A DNA stretch of 64,000 nucleotides from Solibacter sp039934035 (GTDB lineage Bacteria; Acidobacteriota; Terriglobia; Bryobacterales; Bryobacteraceae). Position 1 is the first letter of the stretch; every line of letters starts with the position of its first letter. The DNA lies in assembly GCA_039934035.1 (NCBI GenBank), contig JBDTMZ010000107.1, forward strand, positions 1 through 64,000. The letters run 5' to 3'. The notes below the pieces were generated by a model that saw only the letters and a list, made by a program, of their open reading frames with translations, was not told the DNA's origin and did no database searches. This document shows positions 32,461 through 42,983 of this stretch, in pieces. Made by a program: the position numbers and the translations under genes.

Positions 32461-33135
32461 TTAGGGTTGGGTGAGTAGTCGCTGAATGGTTGGTTCCTTG
32501 GGAGCGAAGAGATAGACCAGTTGACCGATCAGGCTTTGCCGCTCTAATTGCAGGCGGGACAACTCGGTCCGGGACGCCGTCGCGGTATCGCGCAGGATCG
32601 GGTCCGAAGGCTTGACCGTCTTGCGCACGCAGAGCGTCCAGAGCTTGTCGATCGCGTTCGTGGCTGCGATGACGTTGTCCTGGTAACGCTGCGTGATTGC
32701 GGAAAGAGCCTGGGAATTGTAATCGATACGCAATAGCTTATTTTCGGTGGACAGGCGGGAAAACCACCACCACGCCTGGGAATCGAAATCACGGTACAAC
32801 TGGGAGAGTTCGGTGCGCATGTGCGCGCGTTCCTGCTCGGGAATGGCAGGCAGAGACGCGTTGTCTTTGACGAACATCTCCATGGTGACGAGGAGCGTGT
32901 TTAATTTGCGATCTGTCTCGCTGCCGCTGGCCAGAATATTGCGGCACTGCTGCAGCCTCGCTTCCTCCAACAGGCGGCGGTCGTTAATGCGCGCGCTGAG
33001 CCAGGGCACGACGAACGCTGACATCGCCGAGCCGATGAGCAAGATCAAAATGGGGTGTTTGAGGGAATCGAGGGTACTGGCGCGAGCGGCAGGGGGCTCC
33101 TGAGACTTGGTTTCCTTTTCCGGGGTGGGCGGCAT
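32461..33135 (-). CDS. Membrane-anchored hypothetical protein
   Basis: A 224-residue protein starting MPPTPEKETKSQEPP, with one membrane segment (HPILILLIGSAMSAFVVPWL, about residues 27-46). The rest is a long helical, coiled-coil-prone soluble part (INDRRLLEEARLQQCRNILASGSETDRKLNTLLVTMEMFV ...). The start is supported by AGGAG six bases before ATG 33135. No family recognised. The topology, one anchor and a helical domain, resembles sensor or scaffold proteins. It is divergent from the JAB-like gene. Confidence 0.65.
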   Translation of the reverse strand: MPPTPEKETKSQEPPAARASTLDSLKHPILILLIGSAMSAFVVPWLSARINDRRLLEEARLQQCRNILASGSETDRKLNTLLVTMEMFVKDNASLPAIPEQERAHMRTELSQLYRDFDSQAWWWFSRLSTENKLLRIDYNSQALSAITQRYQDNVIAATNAIDKLWTLCVRKTVKPSDPILRDTATASRTELSRLQLERQSLIGQLVYLFAPKEPTIQRLLTQP

Positions 33136-33222
33136 GGACTACTCCTGGTCCGGAAACTATATCACTTCGCCGCGTGGGTGTCCGCAGCTTCACAGTGGCT
33201 GGGGGCCTGCTGCATTATCACG

Positions 33223-34923
33223 ATGGCAATTTGCAGATTCGGTTGGCTCGAAGGCGCGCGCACGGCCGTGGTAAGCGAGGCGGCGGTGGACGGGCTGCGG
33301 CAACTTGCGATCGATGGCCTGGTGGCGCTGCGCCGCCGCGGGATCGAGGTGGGAGGACTGCTCATGGGGAGCGAGCATGGCGGCGAGGTCCGGATCGAAG
33401 GCTTCGAAGAAGTGCCGTGCGAACACTTTTACGGACCTTCTTACACACTGAGCGAGCGGGACCGCGCGAAGCTCGAGGAACTGCTCGCCACGTGGCCGCA
33501 CACGAACACCCGGGTGATCGGATTCTTTCGCAGCTTCACTGCCCGCGACCCCGTGATCGATGAGGCGGACGAGGCATTCGTGCGGGAGCACTTCCCGGAC
33601 GGGTGGTTCGTGTACCTGTTGTTGCAGCCTCTGACGGTGGAGCAGTGCGTGGCGAGCGTGCGTACTTTTCGCGATGGCATCCTGTTGCCCGAGACGGAAG
33701 CTTCGCCGCGGCCATTCCTCGCGGAGACGGATGAAGAAGAGTCGCAGCTTGTCGAGGGGCTGGGAGCGACGCCGCCGGCTTCCGCCGGGGAACCTGAGCA
33801 GCAGACGCCCGCCGATTTGCCGCGGCCATTCCTCGTTGAGACCGATGAGGAAGAGTCGCAGCTCGGCGATCGGCGCGAAGCGATGCAGCCAGTTCCATTG
33901 GAGGAGCCCGCGCAGCAGACGTCCGCCGATTTGCCGCCTGTGATTCAGCTTTCGCAATCGCGCACGGGCGGGCCGCGGAGTGTCGCCGGTCCGCCGCCAG
34001 TTCTGTTGGAGGTGCCCGCGTCGCAGGCGTCCGCCGCTTCGGCGCGCGTGATCCAACCGCCCCGATTCCGTGTGGGGGAGCGCGAGGCGGAAGACGACCG
34101 CCGCGCCCGCTGGTGGATTCCGGTCTCAGTCTGCCTCGCTTGTTTAGTTGGTGGAGCGATGATCAACCAACTGGTTCACTCGATGGGGACGCCGGCCCGC
34201 GGGAGGAAACTTACGGACCTTCATCTGGATGCCCGTCCGATGGATGATTTGCTGGAGGTCCGATGGGACTCCAAGGCGCAGGCTCCGGGTGCCACGCGCG
34301 GCCGCTTGGAAGTGACCGACGGAAGTTCCAAGCGGGAATTCGAGCTGGATGCCGGGCAACTGCGCAGCGCAAAAATTACCTACGCCCCGTCCCATCCGGA
34401 CGTGCGCTTTCAGCTCAGTCTGTTTGCGAACGGCGCAGAGGTCGCGGCCGGCACGATACTGGTGAAGGCGATGGAGAACCTGGCGGCGAAGCCCGGCGAG
34501 GGCTCGCCGGGTCCGCGCATTACTGCACGTCCCGCTGAGGCGACGCTGAATGCACCCCCGCCGGATGCGGTATCCGCAACGCCGCCGCCTGCCGAGGTCC
34601 AGCCGCCGGATGCGGCATCTGCAGCGCCGCCGCCTGCCCAGGTCCCGCCGGCAGAAGTGCGCACCGTGCAGCCGGCAATTCCGGCAGGGATTCGCTCGCG
34701 CATGTCCGGTCCGCTGATCATTCCGGTGGAGGTCAAGGTTAACGCACGCGGGCGGGTTGTGCGGGCGGTGGCTGAGAAGAACCCGTCTGCCGACAGTGTG
34801 TACCGCTACCTCGCGGAGCAGGCGCGAGTGGCCGCGTTCCAGTGGCGCTTCCGGCCGGCGCGAACTTCGGGCGGGGAGCAAGTGGCGGCGAGCAAAACTC
34901 TGCGTTTTGTCTTCACGCCCTAA
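33223..34923 (+). CDS. JAB-like N-domain, membrane segment and TonB-C-like end: hybrid protein of unknown function
   Basis: About 566 residues from ATG 33223. The N-terminal 140 or so residues (LRRRGIEVGGLLMGSEHGGEVRIEGFEEVPCEHFYGPSYTLSERD) resemble the JAB/MPN fold, but the metal-binding HxH motif is not seen. Next comes an acidic linker with a 38-residue tandem duplication (33706-33933), a membrane helix (WWIPVSVCLACLVGGAMINQL), a beta-rich domain, a Pro/Ala repeat (PPDAVSATPPPAEVQ type), and a C-terminal IIPVEVKVNARGRVVRAVAEK ... AAFQWRFRPAR region like a TonB C-terminal domain. The start is uncertain, with no clear ribosome binding site. Confidence 0.65.
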   Translation: MAICRFGWLEGARTAVVSEAAVDGLRQLAIDGLVALRRRGIEVGGLLMGSEHGGEVRIEGFEEVPCEHFYGPSYTLSERDRAKLEELLATWPHTNTRVIGFFRSFTARDPVIDEADEAFVREHFPDGWFVYLLLQPLTVEQCVASVRTFRDGILLPETEASPRPFLAETDEEESQLVEGLGATPPASAGEPEQQTPADLPRPFLVETDEEESQLGDRREAMQPVPLEEPAQQTSADLPPVIQLSQSRTGGPRSVAGPPPVLLEVPASQASAASARVIQPPRFRVGEREAEDDRRARWWIPVSVCLACLVGGAMINQLVHSMGTPARGRKLTDLHLDARPMDDLLEVRWDSKAQAPGATRGRLEVTDGSSKREFELDAGQLRSAKITYAPSHPDVRFQLSLFANGAEVAAGTILVKAMENLAAKPGEGSPGPRITARPAEATLNAPPPDAVSATPPPAEVQPPDAASAAPPPAQVPPAEVRTVQPAIPAGIRSRMSGPLIIPVEVKVNARGRVVRAVAEKNPSADSVYRYLAEQARVAAFQWRFRPARTSGGEQVAASKTLRFVFTP

Positions 34924-35162
34924 CTGGGATGAGCTTCGCGCAAGGCAATGTTCCAGCGCGAACACTCATAGGCATCTCACGCGAAGATCGCCAAAGGCCG
35001 CCCTTATAGATCGCGGAGCTCGGCTTGCTTTCGCCGCTGATCGCTTCCTTTAGCGATTCCCACGCGACGGAGCCGGCTGGCGGAGTCGGATTGCGGAAGT
35101 AATCGACAGGAAACTCCATTATTTAGTTGCAATCACGAACAAACTATGATTTCGTAAGTAGC

Positions 35163-36737
<1,575 letters not shown>

Positions 36738-36749
36738 CCGGCGGAGTGG

Positions 36750-36795
36750 TACCCCTGCCTGTGTATTGCGCCCCACGCGTGCGCAGGTAGGGGTA
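36750..36795 (+). terminator. Hairpin after the CE15-like gene
   Basis: TACCCCTGCCTG (36750-36761) pairs with CAGGTAGGGGTA (36784-36795), 11 of 12 positions, with a 22-base loop, 12 bases after the stop codon. No T-run follows. Probable transcript-end structure. Confidence 0.45.
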
Positions 36796-36864
36796 TGAAG
36801 CAATGATTCGAGAACCTCCTCTGTCGCTCAAAGTGGGACATGAACTGAAAATAGAGAGCGGCGT

Positions 36865-37082
36865 ATGCCAGGCACGAAAACGAAAGCGCTTCCTGAGTTT
36901 CGCTCCGAAGACGGAGAGCGAAAGTTCTGGGAGCGAATGATTCCACAGAATTCCTCAACTGGAACTCCGGCCGTCTCCGGAAGCTTCCGAAGCTGAAGCC
37001 CACGTTACGCTCCTTCTTCGTCTCGCTTGGCATTCACAAGATCAAGGCCGGTTCTCGGCGCTCCCGGTACAGGGGTCAGTAA
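36865..37082 (+). pseudogene. Frameshifted CopG-like antitoxin remnant
   Basis: From ATG 36865 the frame reads MPGTKTKALPEFRSEDGERKFWE, then the similarity continues in another frame from about base 36933 as NDSTEFLNWNSGRLRKLPKLKPTLR and runs to a stop at 37080-37082. Joined, this matches the start of CopG-type antitoxins of BrnT-like toxins (a hydrophobic FW, then DSTE, W, and FPNLKP-like stretch). A single lost base near 36932 would explain it. The ribbon-helix-helix end is degenerate and no partner toxin is adjacent. Inference from motif order. Confidence 0.55.
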
Positions 37083-37235
37083 CAACAGGCCATTCCGAAA
37101 TTTGGGAGGTGCTACTTCTTTGAGAGACTTGAGCGCGAGTTCAGAGATGCACTCGCCGAGAGTGATGCCGCGCTGCCTCGCCAGTTGCCTGGCCGCAGCC
37201 AACAAGTCCTTGTCCAGATCGATGGTGGTGCGCAT
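37005..37235 (-). CDS. VapB-type antitoxin without visible toxin
   Basis: A 76-residue protein, MRTTIDLDKDLLAAARQLARQRGITLGECISELALKSLKE, a ribbon-helix-helix-type N-terminus, followed by the toxin-wrapping tail FRNGLLLLTPVPGAPRTGLDLVNAKRDEEG that ends as VapB antitoxins do. The length is complete. The VapC PIN-domain nuclease that normally follows on the same strand is absent: bases 36738-37004 hold no such frame. Its 3' end lies antisense over the CopG remnant. It may act on a toxin elsewhere or be a relic. Confidence 0.72.
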   Translation of the reverse strand: MRTTIDLDKDLLAAARQLARQRGITLGECISELALKSLKEVAPPKFRNGLLLLTPVPGAPRTGLDLVNAKRDEEGA

Positions 37236-37283
37236 ACATTACCATTTTGCCACCACGCATCACATGCACTCATGACTGATGCG

Positions 37284-39719
37284 TCACTCGCTGCGCAGCG
37301 TCCGGGCGGGATCCATGCGCAGAATGCGGAGGGCGGGCACGAGGCTGGCGAGCGCCGCAACGGCGAGCAGGATGAGAGCCGTCACAATGAATGTTGCGGG
37401 ATCGGTTTCGCGCACGCCCCAGAGCAGACTGCGCAGGAAACGCACCCCCACCAGCGAGAGTACGAGACCGGCTAGCATTCCGGCGAGACTGAGCAGGATG
37501 CCGGGGCGTATGATTCCAGCGATGGTCTGTGGCGCGGTGGCGCCAAGCGCCAGCCGGATGCCGATTTCGTGGCTGCGCTGGCTGATGGTTTGCGAAATCA
37601 GCGCGTAGAGGCCGACGGCGGCGAGCAGCAGCGCCAGACCGGCCAGAATCGAAAAAAGGGCCGCCAGGTAGCGCTGGCCGCCGGTCTGCAGGTCGCGTAA
37701 CTGCTCGATCGTACGGAAATGCGCGATGGGCAGGCGGGGATCCACTTCGGCCACCGCGCTGCGCATCGCGGCACTGAGAGTGGCCGACGGCCCATTGGTC
37801 CGCACCACCCATTTGGGAGAGAACCAGGTATGCACGACGCGCAGGAAGGCGTCCTTGGTCTGGGCGACGGGGATGTAGAGAGTGGGCTCGATGGAGAGGG
37901 GTCCGCCTGCGAGCGAGATGCCGCTGTGCTGTTGAACGTCGCCGCAGATACCGATGATTTCGCGCGGCGCGCCGCCCAGCGAGAGGTGCCTGCCGAGGGC
38001 ATCCCCGTGCGCGAAGTAGCGTGCTGCGAAGGACTGGCTCACGACGGTGACCGCGGCGGAGTCTGGCGTGTCCGAATCGCGCAAGCTCCGGCCGGCCAGC
38101 AGCGGAATGCGCATCGTCTCCAGGTATCCGGTGGTGGTGTAAACCACTTCCCCGGTGTGGGGTTCGCGGTCCATGCCGTCGATGGTGCGGAAGCCGTTAT
38201 TGAGCGGGCGCTCGTAGGGCAGCGTCAGGGCGACGGCGGCAGATTCCACGCCAGGAATCCGCCGCATGCGTTCGAGAGATTGCGCGTAGAGGCGTGTGAC
38301 CGTGGCGACGGTGCGGTAACGCGCGTCCTGGAGCGACGCTTCGGCGGCCAGCACGTTGTGCGTATCGAAACCGGGATTGAGACTGTTCAGCCAGCCCAGC
38401 GTGCGCACCATCAAGCCGGCGCCGATCAGCAGGACGAGGCTGAGCGCGACCTCTGCCGCGACCAGCGCGCCGCGGGTCCAGTTGCGGCGCCCGCCAGCGA
38501 TCCCGCGGCCCGATTCGTTGAGGACGCCGCGAATGTCCAGGCGGCTGGTCTGTAGGGCGGGGACGAGTCCGAAAATCAGGCTGGTGAGGAGGGCGATGCC
38601 GAGCATGACGCCGAGGACGCGCGCATCCAATTCCATGGGGTGCCAGAGTTGGTGTTTGTCGGCGCCCAGTTGTTTGAGCCAGTCCAGCGCGAAGCCGCCG
38701 ACGGCGATGCCGAGAATGCCTCCGGCCAGCGCCAGCACCAGGCTTTCGATCAGCAACTGACGGACGATCGCGGTCCGGCTGCCGCCCAGCGCCATGCGGG
38801 TGGCGATTTCGCGAGTGCGTGCTCCGCCGCGCGCCAGCAGCAGGCCGGCGATGTTGACGCAGCCAATCAACAGGACGATTAGCACCGCTGCCCAGGTGAG
38901 CAGCAGTTCCGAACGGGCGGCTTCGGTCTCCTGCGCTGCGAGCGGGACGATGCGTTCTTCGAATTTGTCCTTCTCGCGCGGGAACGCGGAATCGGCGACC
39001 AGCGCCTGGCTTAAAGAGCGCAACTGTTCGCCGGCCTGCGTCCAGGTGACGCCGGGCAGCAGGCGCGCGATGACCTGATAGTTCGAACCGCCGCCTTCGC
39101 CTTCGCGGCTGGGACGCAACGGAGTCCAGACATCGACGGGAGAGGTGGCGCGAAACTCGGGTGGCATGATGCCGACCACGACATAGGGCTCGCCGCGCAG
39201 GGTGATGCCTCTGCCCAGCACACGCGGGTCGCCATGAAACGCGCGCTGCCAGAAGGCGTGGCTGAGGACGGCGACCGCGGCGCCATCCGGCACGTCCTCC
39301 TGGACGGTGAATTCGCGGCCGGAGCGGGGTGCGATGCCGAGCACGCGGAAATAGCCGGAGGATACGCGCTGCTGCTGGATGTATTCCGGCTGATCGTTGG
39401 CCGAGAAGTTGGCGCCGTTGACGCGGGAGTTGGCCGCCACGTCCAGGAGGGTGGCATGATCGCGGACGGCTTCGAAGAGGGCGCCGGTTTGAGCGACGTT
39501 CAAATCCGCGGCCCCTGCGCCGAGGCTGGCGGTCACAACCGTGGCCAACCGTTCCGGGTGCGGGTAAGGCGCGGGGCGGAGCAGCACGGCGTCAAGGACG
39601 CTGAAGACGGCGGTGTTGACCCCGATGCAAAGGGCGAGCGTCGCGACCACGGTACAGGCGAAGCCGGGGCTCTTGCGGAGTTGCCTGAGGGCAAATCGGG
39701 CGTCGGACGCGAGGGTCAT
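37284..39719 (-). CDS. ADOP-class FtsX/MacB-like permease (second copy)
   Basis: An 811-residue permease from ATG 39719. N-terminal MTLASDARFALRQLRKSPGFACTVVATLALCIGVNTAVFSVLDAVLLRP is the class signature. A MacB core, an FtsX region (LLLTWAAVLIVLLIGCVNIAGLLLARGGARTREIATRMALGGSR), a second core domain and the final FtsX segment (LALLLAAVGLYALISQTISQRSHEIGIRLALGA) ending ARTLRSE follow. It shares architecture with the copy at 1518 but is clearly diverged in sequence. The frame is open 41 codons further upstream, without similarity. No ATP-binding partner is adjacent. Confidence 0.9.
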   Translation of the reverse strand: MTLASDARFALRQLRKSPGFACTVVATLALCIGVNTAVFSVLDAVLLRPAPYPHPERLATVVTASLGAGAADLNVAQTGALFEAVRDHATLLDVAANSRVNGANFSANDQPEYIQQQRVSSGYFRVLGIAPRSGREFTVQEDVPDGAAVAVLSHAFWQRAFHGDPRVLGRGITLRGEPYVVVGIMPPEFRATSPVDVWTPLRPSREGEGGGSNYQVIARLLPGVTWTQAGEQLRSLSQALVADSAFPREKDKFEERIVPLAAQETEAARSELLLTWAAVLIVLLIGCVNIAGLLLARGGARTREIATRMALGGSRTAIVRQLLIESLVLALAGGILGIAVGGFALDWLKQLGADKHQLWHPMELDARVLGVMLGIALLTSLIFGLVPALQTSRLDIRGVLNESGRGIAGGRRNWTRGALVAAEVALSLVLLIGAGLMVRTLGWLNSLNPGFDTHNVLAAEASLQDARYRTVATVTRLYAQSLERMRRIPGVESAAVALTLPYERPLNNGFRTIDGMDREPHTGEVVYTTTGYLETMRIPLLAGRSLRDSDTPDSAAVTVVSQSFAARYFAHGDALGRHLSLGGAPREIIGICGDVQQHSGISLAGGPLSIEPTLYIPVAQTKDAFLRVVHTWFSPKWVVRTNGPSATLSAAMRSAVAEVDPRLPIAHFRTIEQLRDLQTGGQRYLAALFSILAGLALLLAAVGLYALISQTISQRSHEIGIRLALGATAPQTIAGIIRPGILLSLAGMLAGLVLSLVGVRFLRSLLWGVRETDPATFIVTALILLAVAALASLVPALRILRMDPARTLRSE

Positions 39720-39913
39720 GCCAGAGGCTGTGCATGGCTGGTGCCACGCCCGCGAGGTGTAATCTCTTTGGATCTGGCGGGTTAGGCGGACACCGGCGGG
39801 AGGTGCTGTTCGCTTGCGGGATTCTTCCGGTCGAAAGCGCACAGGAATGACGAAAATTTTGCCGCTTGACAGCCGATTTGTGAGATTTCGAACCCGGTGC
39901 CCGTAACCCTAAG

Positions 39914-39929
39914 ACACCATATGGACATA
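39914..39929. promoter_or_regulatory. NrdR-like box A upstream of nrdJ, overlapping a -10 element
   Basis: ACACCATATGGACATA matches the left half of the NrdR consensus (ACAC-W-ATAT...). A perfect TATAAT lies at 39928-39933 and is the likely -10. Its spacing of 30 bases from box B fits the three-turn spacing known for NrdR boxes. Confidence 0.5.
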
Positions 39930-39943
39930 TAATTCTTGACGTG

Positions 39944-39959
39944 CCACTACATATTGGGG
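39944..39959. promoter_or_regulatory. NrdR-like box B upstream of nrdJ
   Basis: CCACTACATATTGGGG agrees with about 12 of 16 positions of the NrdR palindrome (ACACWATATATWGTGT). It would lie just downstream of the transcription start set by TATAAT at 39928-39933, so binding should repress. NrdR is the known ATP/dATP-sensing repressor of ribonucleotide reductase genes. Confidence 0.6.
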
Positions 39960-40011
39960 CACCATTACGGAGGCGTCAAAACCGCAAAATTCCCAGGAGA
40001 CAGGAGAGGCC

Positions 40012-42837
40012 ATGGGACAGCTGACTGTAGATTTGAGTGCGAAAATGGAATTATTGAAGACCCAAGATCCCAAAAAAACCAAGACGGGAATCACATTCCC
40101 GCGGTACTTTACCACCAAGCTTGAAGCCGGCAAGACCCCGTACGACGAAGTCCAATGGGAAACGCGTACCGCCTCTATCGGCAATGACAAAGGTTCGGTG
40201 ATTTTCGAACAGCGCGACGTGGAAGTGCCGGTGGACTGGTCGCAGACCGCCACCAACATCGTCGCCAGCAAATACTTTCATGGCAAGCTCGGCTCTCCCG
40301 AGCGGGAAACGTCGGTTGCGCAACTGGTGCCGCGCGTAGTGGATTCCATCGCGGATTGGGGTCTTAAGGACGGGTATTTCAAGACCGTGCAGGATGGCGA
40401 GAATTTCCGCATGGAACTCGCCCACCTGATGCTGACTCAGAAGGCGTGCTTCAATTCTCCGGTGTGGTTCAACGTCGGCGTGAAAGAGACACGCGGCTAC
40501 GGGTGGATTTACGACGAGCAGTCGAAGCGGGTCACCAAGCTGGAAGGCGTGTCGCGTCCGCAGTGCTCGGCCTGCTTCATCGTGAGCGTGAAAGATTCGC
40601 TGGAATCGATTCTCGATCTGGCGAAGACTGAAGGCATGCTGTTCAAGTGGGGCTCGGGAACGGGGTCGAACCTCTCCGCCCTGCGTGAAGAAGACGCGAT
40701 TCTCTCGGGCGGCGGGCGGGCCAGCGGTCCGCTGAGCTTTATGAAGGGTTTCGACGCCTTCGCCGGCGTGATCAAGAGCGGTGGCAAGACGCGCCGGGCG
40801 GCGAAGATGGTGATTCTCAATGTGGATCACCCGGACGTCGATAAGTTCATCTGGTGCAAGGCCAAGGAAGAGAAGAAGGCTTACACGCTGGTGGAAGCGG
40901 GCTACGATGCCTCGCTGGACGGCGAAGCCTACAGTTCCATCTTCTTCCAGAATGCTAATAACAGCGTGCGCGCCACAGACGATTTCATGGAAGCCGTAGC
41001 GCGGGATGAAGATTGGTGGACGAAGGCCGTTGCCACCGGGCAGCCGGTGAAACGCCACAAGGCGCGCGACCTGATGCGTGCCATCGCCGAGGCCACCCAT
41101 CAGTGCGGCGACCCGGGCATGCAGTTCGATACCACAGTCAACCGCTGGCACCCTTGCAAGAACACGTCGCGGATCAATGCGAGCAATCCGTGCTCGGAGT
41201 ACATGTTCCTGGACGATTCGGCGTGCAACCTCTCCTCGCTGAACCTGATGAAGTTTGTCGGGCCGGACGGGCAATTCGATGTGGAAGCGTTCCGCCACGC
41301 GGTGGATACGCTGATTCTGGCGCAGGAAATCATTGTGGACAACGCCAGCTACCCGACCGAAAGAATCGGCCAGAATTCGCATGCGTACCGCCCGCTGGGT
41401 CTCGGTTTCGCGAATCTGGGTGCGCTCTTGATGTCGATGGGCGTGCCGTACGATAGCGATCAGGGCCGCGATTATGCGGGCGCCATCTCGGCGATCATGA
41501 GCGGGCAGGCGTACCTGACGAGCTCACGGGTCTCGGAAGCGGTGGGACCGTTCGAAGGCTACGAGAAGAACGAAGAGCCGTTCCTCGACGTGATTCGCAT
41601 GCACCGGGAGTCGGTGAATCGCATCAATGGCGATCGGGTGCCGGCGGCGATGATGCAGGGAGCGCGCGAGTGCTGGGACGACGCCTATGCGAGCGGCCGC
41701 ATCAACGGCTATCGCAACGGGCAGGTAACGGTGATCGCGCCCACGGGCACCATCGGTTTCATGATGGATTGCGATACCACGGGGATCGAGCCCGATCTGG
41801 CGCTGATCAAGTACAAGAAGCTGGTGGGCGGCGGCGTGATCAAGATTGTCAACAACACGGTGCCCGCGGCGCTGATCAAGCTGGGCTACACGCCGGAGCA
41901 AGTGGAGAAGATTGTCACGCATATCGATTCCAGCGGCACGATCGAGGGCGCGCCGGACTTGAAGCCGGAGCATCTGGCGGTATTCGATTGCAGTTTCCGC
42001 CCGCAGAACGGCGTGCGCTCCATCCACTACATGGGGCACGTGAAGATGATGGCGGCGGTGCAGCCTTTCATCAGCGGCGCGATTTCGAAGACCATCAACA
42101 TGCCCGAGGAGTGCACGGTGGAGGACATCATGACCGCCTACACCGAAAGCTGGAAGCTGGGGTTGAAGGCGGTGGCCGTCTACCGCGACAATTCCAAGCG
42201 GGCGCAGCCGCTGAGTTCCGGGTCGGGCAAGGGCGAGAAGAAGAATACCAACGTAGGGACGGCGGCGAATGCGCCGGCTCCGGTGGAGCGCGTAGTGTAC
42301 CGTCCGGTGCGCCGCAAGCTGCCGGACGAGCGCCGCTCGATCACGCACAAGTTCTCTATCGGCGGGCATGAAGGCTACATTACGGTCGGCATGTACGACG
42401 ATGGGGCGCCGGGCGAAATCTTCATCACGATGGCCAAAGAAGGGTCGACCATCTCCGGCCTGATGGATGCGCTGGCCACGGCGGTGAGCTTCAATCTGCA
42501 ATACGGCGTGCCGCTGAAATTCCTGGTGGACAAGTTCGCCCACGTGCGCTTTGAGCCCAGCGGGTGGACGGGGAATCAGCAGATTCCGTATGCCAAGTCC
42601 ATCATGGATTACATTTTCCGTTGGATGGGCGCGAAGTTCCTGGGTTCGGAATACGCGGTGTCGGAGGCGGGGGAGACGACGATGCTGCGTCCGACCGAGC
42701 CCGATCCGCAGATCGCGCTGCCGTTCAACACCATGACCAGCGATGCGCCGCTGTGTTCGGAATGCGGGTCCATCATGACGCGCAATGGCAGTTGCTATAA
42801 GTGCGGTAACTGCGGCGGGACGAGCGGCTGTAGTTAG
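40012..42837 (+). CDS. nrdJ: Vitamin B12-dependent (class II) ribonucleotide reductase
   Basis: A 941-residue cytoplasmic enzyme that makes deoxyribonucleotides using adenosylcobalamin. Key stretches are LTQKACFNSPVWFNVG, RPQCSACFIVSV, the NPCSEYMFLDDSACNLSSLNL active-site region with its Cys and Glu, GRINGYRNGQVTVIAPTGTIGFMMDCDTTGIEP, and a C-terminal Cys-rich tail with CSECG, CYKCGNCGG that recycles the active-site disulfide. ATG 40012 has AGGAG six bases upstream. No class I or III nrd gene is in the window. Upstream there are two NrdR-like boxes and no cobalamin riboswitch. A strong terminator follows. Confidence 0.96.
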   Translation: MGQLTVDLSAKMELLKTQDPKKTKTGITFPRYFTTKLEAGKTPYDEVQWETRTASIGNDKGSVIFEQRDVEVPVDWSQTATNIVASKYFHGKLGSPERETSVAQLVPRVVDSIADWGLKDGYFKTVQDGENFRMELAHLMLTQKACFNSPVWFNVGVKETRGYGWIYDEQSKRVTKLEGVSRPQCSACFIVSVKDSLESILDLAKTEGMLFKWGSGTGSNLSALREEDAILSGGGRASGPLSFMKGFDAFAGVIKSGGKTRRAAKMVILNVDHPDVDKFIWCKAKEEKKAYTLVEAGYDASLDGEAYSSIFFQNANNSVRATDDFMEAVARDEDWWTKAVATGQPVKRHKARDLMRAIAEATHQCGDPGMQFDTTVNRWHPCKNTSRINASNPCSEYMFLDDSACNLSSLNLMKFVGPDGQFDVEAFRHAVDTLILAQEIIVDNASYPTERIGQNSHAYRPLGLGFANLGALLMSMGVPYDSDQGRDYAGAISAIMSGQAYLTSSRVSEAVGPFEGYEKNEEPFLDVIRMHRESVNRINGDRVPAAMMQGARECWDDAYASGRINGYRNGQVTVIAPTGTIGFMMDCDTTGIEPDLALIKYKKLVGGGVIKIVNNTVPAALIKLGYTPEQVEKIVTHIDSSGTIEGAPDLKPEHLAVFDCSFRPQNGVRSIHYMGHVKMMAAVQPFISGAISKTINMPEECTVEDIMTAYTESWKLGLKAVAVYRDNSKRAQPLSSGSGKGEKKNTNVGTAANAPAPVERVVYRPVRRKLPDERRSITHKFSIGGHEGYITVGMYDDGAPGEIFITMAKEGSTISGLMDALATAVSFNLQYGVPLKFLVDKFAHVRFEPSGWTGNQQIPYAKSIMDYIFRWMGAKFLGSEYAVSEAGETTMLRPTEPDPQIALPFNTMTSDAPLCSECGSIMTRNGSCYKCGNCGGTSGCS

Positions 42838-42869
42838 GAGTTTCTGAAGTTTCCAGGTGGGAGAATCGC

Positions 42870-42910
42870 AACGCTCCCGGACAGCAGGTTCCGTCCGGGA
42901 GCGTTTTTTT
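42870..42910 (+). terminator. Rho-independent terminator of nrdJ
   Basis: AACGCTCCCGGAC pairs perfectly with GTCCGGGAGCGTT (13 bp, 10-base loop) and is followed by a run of T. The clearest intrinsic terminator in the window, 32 bases after the nrdJ stop. Confidence 0.9.
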
Positions 42911-42983
42911 ATTGTGCCGAGCGCTGCGAACCCGGGCGGAACCAGCTAGGCTTCAACCGAGCAGCAGCTACGGCTTAGGTAAA

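Noticed and set aside
34913..35119. A 68-residue minus-strand frame starting MEFPVDYFRNPTPPAGSVAW
   Set aside because: It looks protein-like at the start, but it has no ribosome binding site, overlaps the end of the JAB-like gene and I recognise no family. It could be a gene fragment.
36738..37004. Possible VapC toxin for the VapB-like antitoxin
   Set aside because: No PIN-domain frame with the acidic residues is present on the minus strand downstream of the antitoxin.
39844..40011. Possible cobalamin riboswitch before nrdJ
   Set aside because: The leader has no recognisable B12-box sequence or adequate length of structured RNA.
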